From the NCBI GenBank assembly GCA_041397725.1, contig JAWKVZ010000006.1, positions 1 to 64,000 of the forward strand: a stretch of DNA of 64,000 nt, written 5' to 3'. The position numbers and the translations under genes were made by a program. The notes beneath the pieces are model-generated. The model saw only the letters and a program-made list of their open reading frames with translations, was not told the DNA's origin and searched no databases. Positions 8,905 to 17,154 of this stretch are shown here, piece by piece. The DNA comes from JAGRKR01 sp041397725. Lineage in GTDB: Bacteria > Pseudomonadota > Alphaproteobacteria > Rhizobiales > Hyphomicrobiaceae. Every line of letters starts with the position of its first letter. Position 1 is the stretch's first letter.

Positions 8905-10401
8905 ATGGACCTCATCACCAATGCCCTCGGGCTCGTCCTGCAACCGGCACCGCTGATCGCCATCCTGATCGGCACGGTATTCGGACTCATCGTCGGCGCG
9001 CTGCCCGGCCTCGGCTCGGTCCTCGCGATCTCCATCGCGCTGCCGTTCACCTTCTCGATGGACAAGGTCTCCGGGATCTCGCTGCTGCTGGCCATCTACT
9101 GCTCGTCGGTCTATGGCGGCTCGCTCTCGGCGATCCTCATCAATACGCCCGGCACGCCCCAGTCCGCCGCGACCGTCCTTGACGGTTTCCCCATGACACA
9201 GCAGGGCAAGGCCGACGAAGCCCTGGGCTGGGCGACCATGGCCTCCCTCATCGGTGGCATCTTCTCGGCCGTCGTGCTGATGTTCGCGGCCCCACAGCTC
9301 GCGCGCATGGCCCTCAAGTTCGGGCCGATCGAAACGTTTGCGCTGATCTGCCTGGCCCTGACCTGCATCACCACGGTCTCGCGCGGGACCATGATCAAGG
9401 GGCTGTTCGCAGGCGTCCTCGGTCTGTTTCTGGCGACCGTCGGAACGGACCAGATGACCGGCGCCGTCCGCTTCGACTTCGGCGTGTTCGAGCTGACCGG
9501 CGGCCTCAGCCTCGTACCGGTGCTCGTCGGCCTGTTCGCGCTGGGAGAGGTCTTCTCGCGCCTGGCGGAGCGGATCACGACGCCGCCGGAGATCATGAGC
9601 AAGGTCGGCTACAAGCTGGCGCCGCTCAAGGAGTGGCTGCTGCGCTGGCGCACGATCGTGAAGAGCGCGATCATCGGCACGTTCATCGGCATTCTGCCGG
9701 GAACGGGCGCTGCGACCGCCTCGTTCGTCTCCTACGCGGAAGCCAAGCGCTCCGGCCGCTTCAAGGAGAAGCTCGGCACCGGCGAGCCGGAAGGTGTGAT
9801 CGCCTCCGAGACGGCGAACAATGCCGTGACCGGCGGCGCGCTGGTGCCGACCCTTGCCATCGGCATTCCCGGCGACCCCGTGACGGCGGTCATGATGGGC
9901 GCCCTGATCATGCAGGGCATCCAGCCGGGCGTTCGTCTCTTCCAGGACAACGCCGACGTGGTCTATGCCGCCTTCGTCGCGCTCTTCATCGCGAATTTCG
10001 CCATGTACGCCTTCGGCGCCGGCTCGGCACGCATCATTACGCGCATCCTCAAGCTGCCCGAGCCACTCCTGCTGAGCCTCGTCATGGTGCTGTCGATCGT
10101 CGGCTCCTACGGGGTATCCGGCAAGCTCTTCGACGTCTGGGTAACCTTCATCGCGGGCATCTTCGGCTTCATCTTCCGCTACTGCAACGTGCCGACAGCG
10201 CCTGTCGTCATCGGGCTCGTGCTGGGACCGATATTCGAGGAGAACCTGCGGCAAGGCCTCATTCTGACGGACAACAACTTCGGCGCCTTCTTCAGCATGG
10301 GCGAGCATCCGATCGCGCTGGTGCTGTTCATCATCACCGCGCTCACGCTTGCCTGGTCCGCCTGGAGTGAGATTCGCAGCGTGCGACAACCCGCCGCCTG
10401 A
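8905..10401 (+). CDS. tctA: Tripartite tricarboxylate transporter large membrane subunit TctA
   Basis: Large 12-helix permease subunit, 498 residues, the usual TctA length. The N-terminal motif GTVFGLIVGALPGLGSVLAI and the internal repeat-like GILPGTGAATASFVSYAEA are hallmarks of the family. It is the third gene of the operon. Downstream, 168 nt separate it from the acyl-CoA dehydrogenase genes, so these may be in the same or a separate transcript. Confidence 0.93.
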   Translation: MDLITNALGLVLQPAPLIAILIGTVFGLIVGALPGLGSVLAISIALPFTFSMDKVSGISLLLAIYCSSVYGGSLSAILINTPGTPQSAATVLDGFPMTQQGKADEALGWATMASLIGGIFSAVVLMFAAPQLARMALKFGPIETFALICLALTCITTVSRGTMIKGLFAGVLGLFLATVGTDQMTGAVRFDFGVFELTGGLSLVPVLVGLFALGEVFSRLAERITTPPEIMSKVGYKLAPLKEWLLRWRTIVKSAIIGTFIGILPGTGAATASFVSYAEAKRSGRFKEKLGTGEPEGVIASETANNAVTGGALVPTLAIGIPGDPVTAVMMGALIMQGIQPGVRLFQDNADVVYAAFVALFIANFAMYAFGAGSARIITRILKLPEPLLLSLVMVLSIVGSYGVSGKLFDVWVTFIAGIFGFIFRYCNVPTAPVVIGLVLGPIFEENLRQGLILTDNNFGAFFSMGEHPIALVLFIITALTLAWSAWSEIRSVRQPAA

Positions 10402-10569
10402 CGGCAGCGACGAGGGCAGGGATCACGAGCGCGGCGCGCGGCAAGACGTGCAAATTCACTTGATCTCGCCGCGCTTCTGCTCGACCTTGCATACAGAGCT
10501 TCACACATGCGGTCCGGCGGTCGTCCCGGCCGTTCCGTAACGGATCGATACGCCAAACGGGAGATCCTC

Positions 10570-11766
10570 ATGCACCTCAGCTACACCCCGGAGGAAGAGG
10601 CCTTCCGCCAGGAGGTTCGCCAGTTCCTGGCCGAGAAGCTGCCGAAAGACCTGTCCGCCAAGGTCAAGTCCGGCAAGCGGCTCGCCAAGGAAGACTACAT
10701 GCGCTGGCACCGGGCCATGTACGAGAAGGGCTGGGTCACGCCGATGTGGCCGAAGCAGTATGGCGGCTGCGGCTGGTCGCCCGTCCAGCTCCATATCTTC
10801 GACGAGGAGACTTTCGCCGCCGGTGCGCCGCGCACGGTGGTTTTCGGCATCAAGATGGTCGGTCCGGTCATTGCCAGGTTCGGCAACGACGCACAGAAGG
10901 CCGAGCACCTGCCGAAGATCCGCTCGGGCGAAGTGTTCTGGTGCCAGGGCTTCTCGGAGCCAGGCTCGGGGTCCGACCTCGCCTCGCTCAAGACGCGCGC
11001 CGTGCGCGAGGGCGACCACTACATCGTCAACGGCCAGAAGATCTGGACCACGCTCGGCCACTTCGCCGACTGGATCTTCTGCCTCGTGAGGACGGATACG
11101 AACGTCAAGAAGCAGGAAGGCATCTCCTTCCTGTTGATCGACATGAAGACGCCGGGCGTCTCGGTGCGTCCCATCATCACGCTCGACGGCGAGCACCACG
11201 TGAACGAGGTCTTCTTCGACAACGTCAAGGTGCCGGTCACCAACCTCGTCGGGCAGGAAAACAAGGGCTGGGACTACGCCAAGTTCCTGCTGATCAACGA
11301 GCGCTTCGGCATCGCCGGCGTCGGCCAGTGCAAGGAAGAGCTGGCGCGGCTCAAGGAGATGGCCCAGACGGAGCGCAAGAACGGCCGGCCGCTGATCGAG
11401 GATCCGCTCTTCGCGGCGCGCGTTGCCCGCTGCGAGATCGACCTGATGGCGCTCGAGCTCACCAACATGCGCATGCTCGTCGCGGAGCAGCAGGGCGCCA
11501 GCGCCGGCCCGCTCTCCTCGATCCTCAAGATCCGCGGCACCGAGATCCAGCAGAAGCTCGCCGAGTTGCAGATGGATGCAGTGGGACCCTACGCCAACCC
11601 CTGGATGCCGGAGGCCCTCGACGCCACCTGGAACGGCGAGCCGGTCGGCCCCGACTACGCCGCCCCCAAGACGCCGAGCTATCTGGACAAGCGCAAGACG
11701 TCGATCTATGGCGGCTCCAACGAAATTCAGAAGAACATCATCGCCAAGGCGGTGCTCGGCCTCTAG
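10570..11766 (+). CDS. Acyl-CoA dehydrogenase, large subunit type (PimC-like)
   Basis: FAD-dependent acyl-CoA dehydrogenase, 398 residues. The active-site region SGEVFWCQGFSEPGSGSDLAS, the FAD region QKIWTTLGHFADWIFCLVRT and the C-terminal YGGSNEIQKNIIAK motif are visible. It looks like the larger partner of the heteromeric dehydrogenases typified by pimeloyl-CoA dehydrogenase PimC/PimD. The ATG at 10570 follows a GGGAG-type site; the frame continues upstream to 10507 but that part has no family likeness. It is followed 18 nt later by the smaller partner. Confidence 0.88.
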   Translation: MHLSYTPEEEAFRQEVRQFLAEKLPKDLSAKVKSGKRLAKEDYMRWHRAMYEKGWVTPMWPKQYGGCGWSPVQLHIFDEETFAAGAPRTVVFGIKMVGPVIARFGNDAQKAEHLPKIRSGEVFWCQGFSEPGSGSDLASLKTRAVREGDHYIVNGQKIWTTLGHFADWIFCLVRTDTNVKKQEGISFLLIDMKTPGVSVRPIITLDGEHHVNEVFFDNVKVPVTNLVGQENKGWDYAKFLLINERFGIAGVGQCKEELARLKEMAQTERKNGRPLIEDPLFAARVARCEIDLMALELTNMRMLVAEQQGASAGPLSSILKIRGTEIQQKLAELQMDAVGPYANPWMPEALDATWNGEPVGPDYAAPKTPSYLDKRKTSIYGGSNEIQKNIIAKAVLGL

Positions 11767-11784
11767 CACGCCGGAAGGACGGAC

Positions 11785-12930
11785 ATGGACTTTTCCTACA
11801 GCGAGGAGCAGACGCTCCTATCCAACAGTCTTCGCAAGCTGCTCGAGGATTCCTACGACGCGGACAAGCGCCGGAAGATCGCGGCGAGTGAACGGGGCTT
11901 CAGCGACGAGGCCTGGACCCGCTATGCCGAGCTCGGCCTGCTCGGCCTGCCCTTGCCCGAAAGCGCGGGCGGCTTCGGCGGCACCGCCATCGACACCATG
12001 ATTGCCTCCGTCGAGCTTGGCCGGGCGCTGGCGCTCGAGCCCTTCGTCGCGACTGTCGTCATGGGCGCGGGCGCCATCCGGCTCGCAGGCTCGCCCGAGC
12101 AGCAGGAGGCCATGCTCCCCGCCGTCGCCGAGGGCAAGCTCAAGCTCGCGGCGGCGCTCGGCGAGCCGCAGGCCCGCTTCGATCTCGACGACGTGTCCAC
12201 GACGGCGGCGAAGGCTGGCGCGGACTATGTGCTCAACGGCCGCAAGGCGGTCGTGCTCGGCGGCGACTCTGCGGACAAGCTCGTCGTGTCGGCACGAACC
12301 TCGGGTGGCGCCACCGACCGGGCAGGACTATCGCTGTTCGTGGTCGAGGCAAGCGCCGCCGGCGTCGTGCGACGCGGCTACCAGCTCGTCGACGGGCGGG
12401 GCGCGGCCGAGGTGACGCTGAGTGATGTCAAGGTCCCCCAATCGGCCCGCCTCGGCGCGGAAGGCGGCGCCTGGCCGGTGATCGAGCAGGTCAGCGATCT
12501 CGCCATCTCCGCCCTGCTCGGCGAAGCCATTGGCGCCTGGGAGCGGATCAACGAGCTGACGCTCGAGTACCTGAAGACCCGTCAGCAGTTCGGGCGCACC
12601 ATCGGCCAGTTCCAGGTGTTGCAGCACCGCATGGTCGATCTCACGCTCGAATACGAGCACGCGAAGTCGCTCGTCTATCTCGCGGCCATGGAGGCGGACA
12701 GCACCGCGGCGAGCCAGCGAGGCCGGGCCATCGCGGCCGCGAAGTTCTTCGTCGACGACAAGGGCCGCCAGTGCGGCGAGCACGCCATCCAGATGCATGG
12801 TGGCATCGGCATGACGCAGGAGTATGTTCTCTCCGACTACGTCAAGCGACTCGCCATGATCAGTCACACGCTGGGCGACAGCGACCACCATCTCGCCCGC
12901 TTCGCGCGGGCCTCGACGGGCAAAGCCTGA
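11785..12930 (+). CDS. Acyl-CoA dehydrogenase, small subunit type (PimD-like)
   Basis: Second acyl-CoA dehydrogenase of the tandem pair, 381 residues. The N-terminal helical domain (MDFSYSEEQTLL) is followed by a middle beta domain that is more diverged than in the first protein and by a C-terminal domain with QFGRTIGQFQVLQHRMVDL and QMHGGIGMTQEYVLSDYVKR. The pairing of a conserved and a diverged subunit is the pattern of PimC/PimD-type heteromers acting on dicarboxyl- or cyclic acyl-CoA. Substrate inferred only by family. Confidence 0.87.
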   Translation: MDFSYSEEQTLLSNSLRKLLEDSYDADKRRKIAASERGFSDEAWTRYAELGLLGLPLPESAGGFGGTAIDTMIASVELGRALALEPFVATVVMGAGAIRLAGSPEQQEAMLPAVAEGKLKLAAALGEPQARFDLDDVSTTAAKAGADYVLNGRKAVVLGGDSADKLVVSARTSGGATDRAGLSLFVVEASAAGVVRRGYQLVDGRGAAEVTLSDVKVPQSARLGAEGGAWPVIEQVSDLAISALLGEAIGAWERINELTLEYLKTRQQFGRTIGQFQVLQHRMVDLTLEYEHAKSLVYLAAMEADSTAASQRGRAIAAAKFFVDDKGRQCGEHAIQMHGGIGMTQEYVLSDYVKRLAMISHTLGDSDHHLARFARASTGKA

Positions 12931-13018
12931 CGTTTCAGCACTCCATCGGTGTGGCGTCCGGACAACCGGGCGCCGCATCCTCGCGATCTTTTACAACCAG
13001 GAAAGAGGGAGCCCTCGT

Positions 13019-13240
13019 ATGCCACTCATCGACGTCAAGACCGAGATCACCGGCAACGTCTGGAAAGTCGTCAAGAAGGTCGGCGACAAGGTCGGCGAGG
13101 AGGAGGAGATCCTCATTCTCGAGTCCATGAAGATGGAAATCCCGGTGTCCTCGCCCGAAGCCGGCACGCTCAAGGAGCTGCTGGTCGAGGAAGGTGCGAC
13201 CGTGACCGAAGGCAGCGTGGTCGCCCGCGTCGAGGTCTGA
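13019..13240 (+). CDS. Small biotin/lipoyl-attachment carrier protein
   Basis: A free-standing biotinyl domain of 73 residues. The biotinylation motif ESMKME carries the acceptor Lys38, and GTLKELLVEEGATVTEGSVV completes the barrel. It is the size of the small acetyl-CoA carboxylase-type BCCP subunits and lacks the long N-terminal part of AccB. No biotin carboxylase or carboxyltransferase gene is in the window, so its partners are elsewhere. An AGAGGGAG site precedes the ATG at a good distance. It lies 88 nt after the acyl-CoA dehydrogenase pair. Confidence 0.88.
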   Translation: MPLIDVKTEITGNVWKVVKKVGDKVGEEEEILILESMKMEIPVSSPEAGTLKELLVEEGATVTEGSVVARVEV

Positions 13241-13339
13241 TCGGCGCTACCTGGGCCAGCCCGGCCGCCCTGGCCGGGTCGTCCCGGGGGCCGGCGTCGT
13301 AGAGCGCCTGCCGCAACCGCGATGCGCGAGGAGAGGTCG

Positions 13340-14113
13340 ATGGTGGACAATACCAAGCGCTTTGACGGGCTTGCCGACGTCTACGACCTCAATCGTCCCG
13401 ATTATCCAGCAGCCATCATGGAGCGCCTGGCGGCCATGGTGGCGTCGATCGAGGGCCCCCGGTCCTGCCTCGATGTCGGTTGCGGCACGGGGATCTCGAC
13501 GCGTGCGCTCGCGCGCGCGTTGCCGGGCTGGGCGATCGTCGGACTGGAGCCCAACGCCGACATGCTGGCGCGCGCGACGGCAGCGTCAGGCGCCCTGCCG
13601 GCAATCCGCTACCTCGAGGGACCGGCCGAGACCTTGCCGACAGGTGATGCGACGCTGAGCCTGCTGACAGCGGCCCAGGCGCTGCACTGGTTCGATCGTC
13701 CACGATTCTATGACGAGGTGAGCCGCACCCTGGTGCCCGGCGGCCTCCTGGCCATCCTCTACAACAACCGGAAGACTGCCGAATCCAAGGCCCTGCAGAG
13801 CATCGAGGACGCGCTCGAGGGCGCCAATCCCGCCTATTCGCGCCATTACCGCGACCTGCCGATCGCCGATGAGCTGCGCGCCTGGCCGGCCTTCCGCGAC
13901 GTCGAGGTTCACGAGCACACGTGGATCCGCCAATCGACGCTCGACGCCTTCGTCGATTATTTCCTCTCCCGCTCCTTCTCGAAGCCCGTGGCAGAAGCGC
14001 GCGGCAAGGAGGCGACGCGCCGCCTGTTCCTCGACGCCGCAGCACCCCATGCCGAAAACGGCATGATCGCCGTGCCCTTCGTCACCGTGCTCACCACGGC
14101 GCGCAGGCGTTGA
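13340..14113 (+). CDS. Class I SAM-dependent methyltransferase
   Basis: Predicted methyltransferase of the methyltransferase-11/UbiE-like fold, 257 residues. Motif I is CLDVGCGTGISTRAL (near residues 35-50), followed by the acidic motif II in IVGLEPNADMLARA. ALHWFDRPRFYDEVSRTLVPGG matches a Tam/trans-aconitate-methyltransferase-like subfamily. The start at 13340 follows GAGGAGAGG; an upstream in-frame ATG at 13322 places that site inside the coding region. Substrate unknown. Confidence 0.83.
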   Translation: MVDNTKRFDGLADVYDLNRPDYPAAIMERLAAMVASIEGPRSCLDVGCGTGISTRALARALPGWAIVGLEPNADMLARATAASGALPAIRYLEGPAETLPTGDATLSLLTAAQALHWFDRPRFYDEVSRTLVPGGLLAILYNNRKTAESKALQSIEDALEGANPAYSRHYRDLPIADELRAWPAFRDVEVHEHTWIRQSTLDAFVDYFLSRSFSKPVAEARGKEATRRLFLDAAAPHAENGMIAVPFVTVLTTARRR

Positions 14114-14188
14114 GCGCAGGGGCAGGCCGCGAACGAAGGCGCGCGTCTGCCGATCGGCCGCGACGGCGAGCCTCTGAGCTTCTCGACA

Positions 14189-15973
14189 TCACAGCGGCCA
14201 GACGACGAGCAGGAGCGGCAGCGACACCGCCACGATGATGATTTCCAGCGGCAGGCCCATGCGCCAGTAGTCGCCGAAGCGGTAGCCGCCGGGTCCCAGC
14301 ACCAGAATATTGTTCTTGTGGCCGATCGGCGTGAGGAAGGCGCACGACGAGGCAATGGCGACGGCCATGAGGAACGGGTCGGGACTGACACCGAGGGCCT
14401 TGGCCATGGCCATGCCGACGGGAGCGGCAATGACGGCCGTCGCCACATTGTTCAGGACATCGGACAACGTCATCGTCACGACCATGAGGAGCGCAAGCGC
14501 CACCCAGGCAGGCGCGCCAGATGTGAGCGCTAGAAGTCCGTCGGCCAAGCGTGCGGTGCCGCCCGATGCCTCCAGAGCCGCACCGATCGGGATCATGGAG
14601 CCGAGCAGGACCACGACAGGCCATTCCACGGTCAGATAGACCTCGCGCCCGCCGACGAGACCGAGCGCGGCATAGCAAAGTACGCAGGCCGCCAGGGCCA
14701 CCGAGAGTTTCAGCAGACCTGCGGTCGACAGCACGATGGCGAGCACGAAGAGGCCGGCGGCGATGGCGGCCTTCGAACGCTTGGTGATCACGAGACCACG
14801 GCTCGCCAGCGGCAGAGAACCCGTCCACTCGATGATCTCGCCCTGGCGCGTCTCGGGCGCGAGCAGAAGCAGCACGTCGCCCGCCTCGACGACCAGCTCG
14901 CCCAAACGCTGGTGGATTCGCCGGCCGCGGCGCGATACGCCGACGAGCGAGCAGTTGAAGTGATAGAACAGGCCCGACTGGCGCACGGTGCGGCCTTCGA
15001 GCCAGGCGCCGGGCGGCACGACGACCTCGACGAGCGTCAGATCCTCGAGCGCGGCCTTCTCCTGATGCTCGGGCAGGAGATACTCGAGGCCGAGCTCGCT
15101 CATGAGCTTGTCCAGATGCTCGGCTGCCGCCTCGATGACCAGGACATCGCCTTCGGACAATGTGAGCGCCGGCGTCCAGACCGCGTGGCGCAGGCCCTTG
15201 CGTACGACGGCCAGGAGCTCCGAGCCCTCGTCCCGCAGCCGCTTGGCAATGGCGCTCGCGGTCTCTCCGATCGCCTTCGAGCCCTCGGTGACGCGCACCT
15301 CGGCGATGTAGTCGTGGAGATCGAAACCGGACTGGCTGGCGATGCTGCCGCGTCCGGCGGGGATCAGTCGCCAGCCCACGAGTGCGACAAAGACGAGCCC
15401 TGCCAGCGCTGCCGCACCGCCGACCGGGGCGAAGTCGAACATGCCGAAGGGTTGGCCCAGCGCCTTCTCGCGAAAACTCGCGACGACGATGTTCGGCGGC
15501 GTGCCGATGAGCGTGACAAGACCGCCGAGGATGGTCGCGAAGGACAGCGCCATCAGGGTCAGGCCCGGCGGGCGCTTGGCCTTGGCGGCGGCCTGGAGGT
15601 CGAGCGGCATCAGCAGCGCGAGCGCGGCCACGTTGTTCATCACGGCTGAGAGAGGCGCCGCGATGGCTGACATGAGCGCGATGTGCAGCGGCACCGGGCG
15701 ATCGCGGGCGGTCAGGAAACGGCCGAGCTGATCGACGACGCCCGCATTGGTCAGGCCGCGCGAGACGATGAGCACCAGCGCGATGACGATCGTCGCCTCG
15801 TGGCCGAAGCCGTCGAAGGCCTTCTCGGCGGGAACCACGCCGAGAACGAGTGCGGCCACGAGCGCGCCGAAGGCCACGAAATCGTAGCGCCAGCGTCCCC
15901 AGAGCAGCAGGCCGAGCACGGCCAGCAGCAACACGAACAGAATGGTTTCCTGATGGAGCATGGACCCCATCAT
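14189..15973 (-). CDS. SLC13 (DASS) family permease with TrkA-C domains
   Basis: Integral membrane carrier of the divalent anion:sodium symporter type, 594 residues. N-terminal membrane segments include GHEATIVIALVLIVSRGL and a conserved MNNVAALALLMPL loop. A cytoplasmic insert (about residues 205-390) holds two RCK-C/TrkA-C-like domains, followed by a second hydrophobic half with DVLNNVATAVIAAPVGMAMA. This layout is common in bacterial sulfate or dicarboxylate carriers of the family. It is convergent with the methyltransferase gene. The ion carried is unknown. Confidence 0.85.
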   Translation of the reverse strand: MMGSMLHQETILFVLLLAVLGLLLWGRWRYDFVAFGALVAALVLGVVPAEKAFDGFGHEATIVIALVLIVSRGLTNAGVVDQLGRFLTARDRPVPLHIALMSAIAAPLSAVMNNVAALALLMPLDLQAAAKAKRPPGLTLMALSFATILGGLVTLIGTPPNIVVASFREKALGQPFGMFDFAPVGGAAALAGLVFVALVGWRLIPAGRGSIASQSGFDLHDYIAEVRVTEGSKAIGETASAIAKRLRDEGSELLAVVRKGLRHAVWTPALTLSEGDVLVIEAAAEHLDKLMSELGLEYLLPEHQEKAALEDLTLVEVVVPPGAWLEGRTVRQSGLFYHFNCSLVGVSRRGRRIHQRLGELVVEAGDVLLLLAPETRQGEIIEWTGSLPLASRGLVITKRSKAAIAAGLFVLAIVLSTAGLLKLSVALAACVLCYAALGLVGGREVYLTVEWPVVVLLGSMIPIGAALEASGGTARLADGLLALTSGAPAWVALALLMVVTMTLSDVLNNVATAVIAAPVGMAMAKALGVSPDPFLMAVAIASSCAFLTPIGHKNNILVLGPGGYRFGDYWRMGLPLEIIIVAVSLPLLLVVWPL

Positions 15974-16012
15974 ATCCGATCGCTAGCGCGATGATCTCCC
16001 GATCGGAGGCCG

Positions 16013-16032
16013 GCCCGCCAGAAAGGGCGGGC
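16013..16032 (-). terminator. Hairpin after the 2-oxoacid:ferredoxin oxidoreductase operon
   Basis: A 7-bp GC stem (GCCCGCC / GGCGGGC) lies just beyond the stop of the leftward oxidoreductase beta-subunit gene. There is no U-tract, so it may end or stabilise the transcript rather than act as a classical terminator. Confidence 0.4.
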
Positions 16033-16040
16033 GGCTCGCG

Positions 16041-17096
16041 TCATGCGAAACGGGCGTTGATGGCCGCAAGTTCCTTCGAGCCGGGGCAAAGCTCGCTCAT
16101 GGGCACGCTGTTGAGCGGCCGGTCCGCAGTGCCGAGCAGGCGGTGCAGGTCCTGCTCGCCCTCGTCGATGTAGAGCAGGCCGGTGGCGACCTCCCCGGCG
16201 TTGTTGCAGCGCCTGATCATGGCGAGCGCCTGATCCGGGTCACGCGGATCATAGTCGGCATCGAGCTTGCTGAGGCGCACGCGAGAGCCGTCGTGCATCG
16301 ACACGTCGACCGTTTCGCCAGCGGCGTAGTCGACCTCGATCTCCTGCATGGCGGGCACGTAGTCGAGGCGGCCGAACATGTGGTTGTGGTCGCGCACCCA
16401 CTCGTAGCTCTTGGTCGAGGTGGTGTGATTGTTGAACGTCACGCACGGCGAGACGATGTCGAGGAAGGAGAAACCGTTGTACCTGAGCGCCGCCTGGATG
16501 AGTGGCACGAGCTGGCTCTTGTCGCCGGAAAACGAGCGCCCGACGAAGCCCGCACCGAGCTGGATCGCGAACTGGCAGAGATCGATGGCGTCGAACACAT
16601 TGGCATCGCCCTTCTTGGAGGGCGAGGACTTGTCGTTGGTCGCCGAGAACTGCCCCTTCGTCAGGCCGTAGCAGCCGTTGTTCATGACGATGTAGGTCAT
16701 GTTCAAGCGTCGACGCACTGCATGGCAGAACTGCCCGAGACCGATCGAAGCCGTGTCGCCGTCGCCGGAGACGCCGAGGTAGAGCAACTGGCGATTGGCG
16801 AGATTGGCCCCCGTGGCGAGCGACGGCATGCGGCCGTGCACGCTGTTGAACCCGTGGCTCTTCGAGAGGAAGTAGGTCGGCGCCTTGGACGAGCAGCCGA
16901 TGCCAGAGAGCTTGACCAGCCGGTGCGCCTCGATGTCCAGCTCGAAGCAGGCCTCGATGATGGCGCCCGTGATCGAGTCGTGGCCGCAGCCGGCGCACAG
17001 CGTCGACATCGAGCCTTCGTAGTCCCGGCGCGTCAAGCCGAGCGCATTCTTCTTCAGCGCCGGATGATGGGCCGTTGGCTTGGCGATGTAGGACAT
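16041..17096 (-). CDS. 2-oxoacid:ferredoxin oxidoreductase, beta subunit
   Basis: ThDP-binding beta subunit of a 2-oxoacid:ferredoxin oxidoreductase, which oxidatively decarboxylates a 2-oxoacid to its acyl-CoA and reduces ferredoxin. It has 351 residues. The N-terminal CAGCGHDSITGAI, the ThDP motif GDGDTASIGLG...NNGCYGLTKGQ and the cluster-linked cysteines fit the KorB type. It is last in a leftward operon behind the fused gamma-alpha subunit (58-nt gap) and a GltD-like flavoprotein. 2-Oxoglutarate is the likeliest substrate by family, but pyruvate or other 2-oxoacids cannot be excluded. Confidence 0.9.
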   Translation of the reverse strand: MSYIAKPTAHHPALKKNALGLTRRDYEGSMSTLCAGCGHDSITGAIIEACFELDIEAHRLVKLSGIGCSSKAPTYFLSKSHGFNSVHGRMPSLATGANLANRQLLYLGVSGDGDTASIGLGQFCHAVRRRLNMTYIVMNNGCYGLTKGQFSATNDKSSPSKKGDANVFDAIDLCQFAIQLGAGFVGRSFSGDKSQLVPLIQAALRYNGFSFLDIVSPCVTFNNHTTSTKSYEWVRDHNHMFGRLDYVPAMQEIEVDYAAGETVDVSMHDGSRVRLSKLDADYDPRDPDQALAMIRRCNNAGEVATGLLYIDEGEQDLHRLLGTADRPLNSVPMSELCPGSKELAAINARFA

Positions 17097-17154
17097 CTCA
17101 GGGTCTCCCGACTGTCTTTGAGCGCGCGGGCCCGGGCCTCGCGCCGCATTCCTG

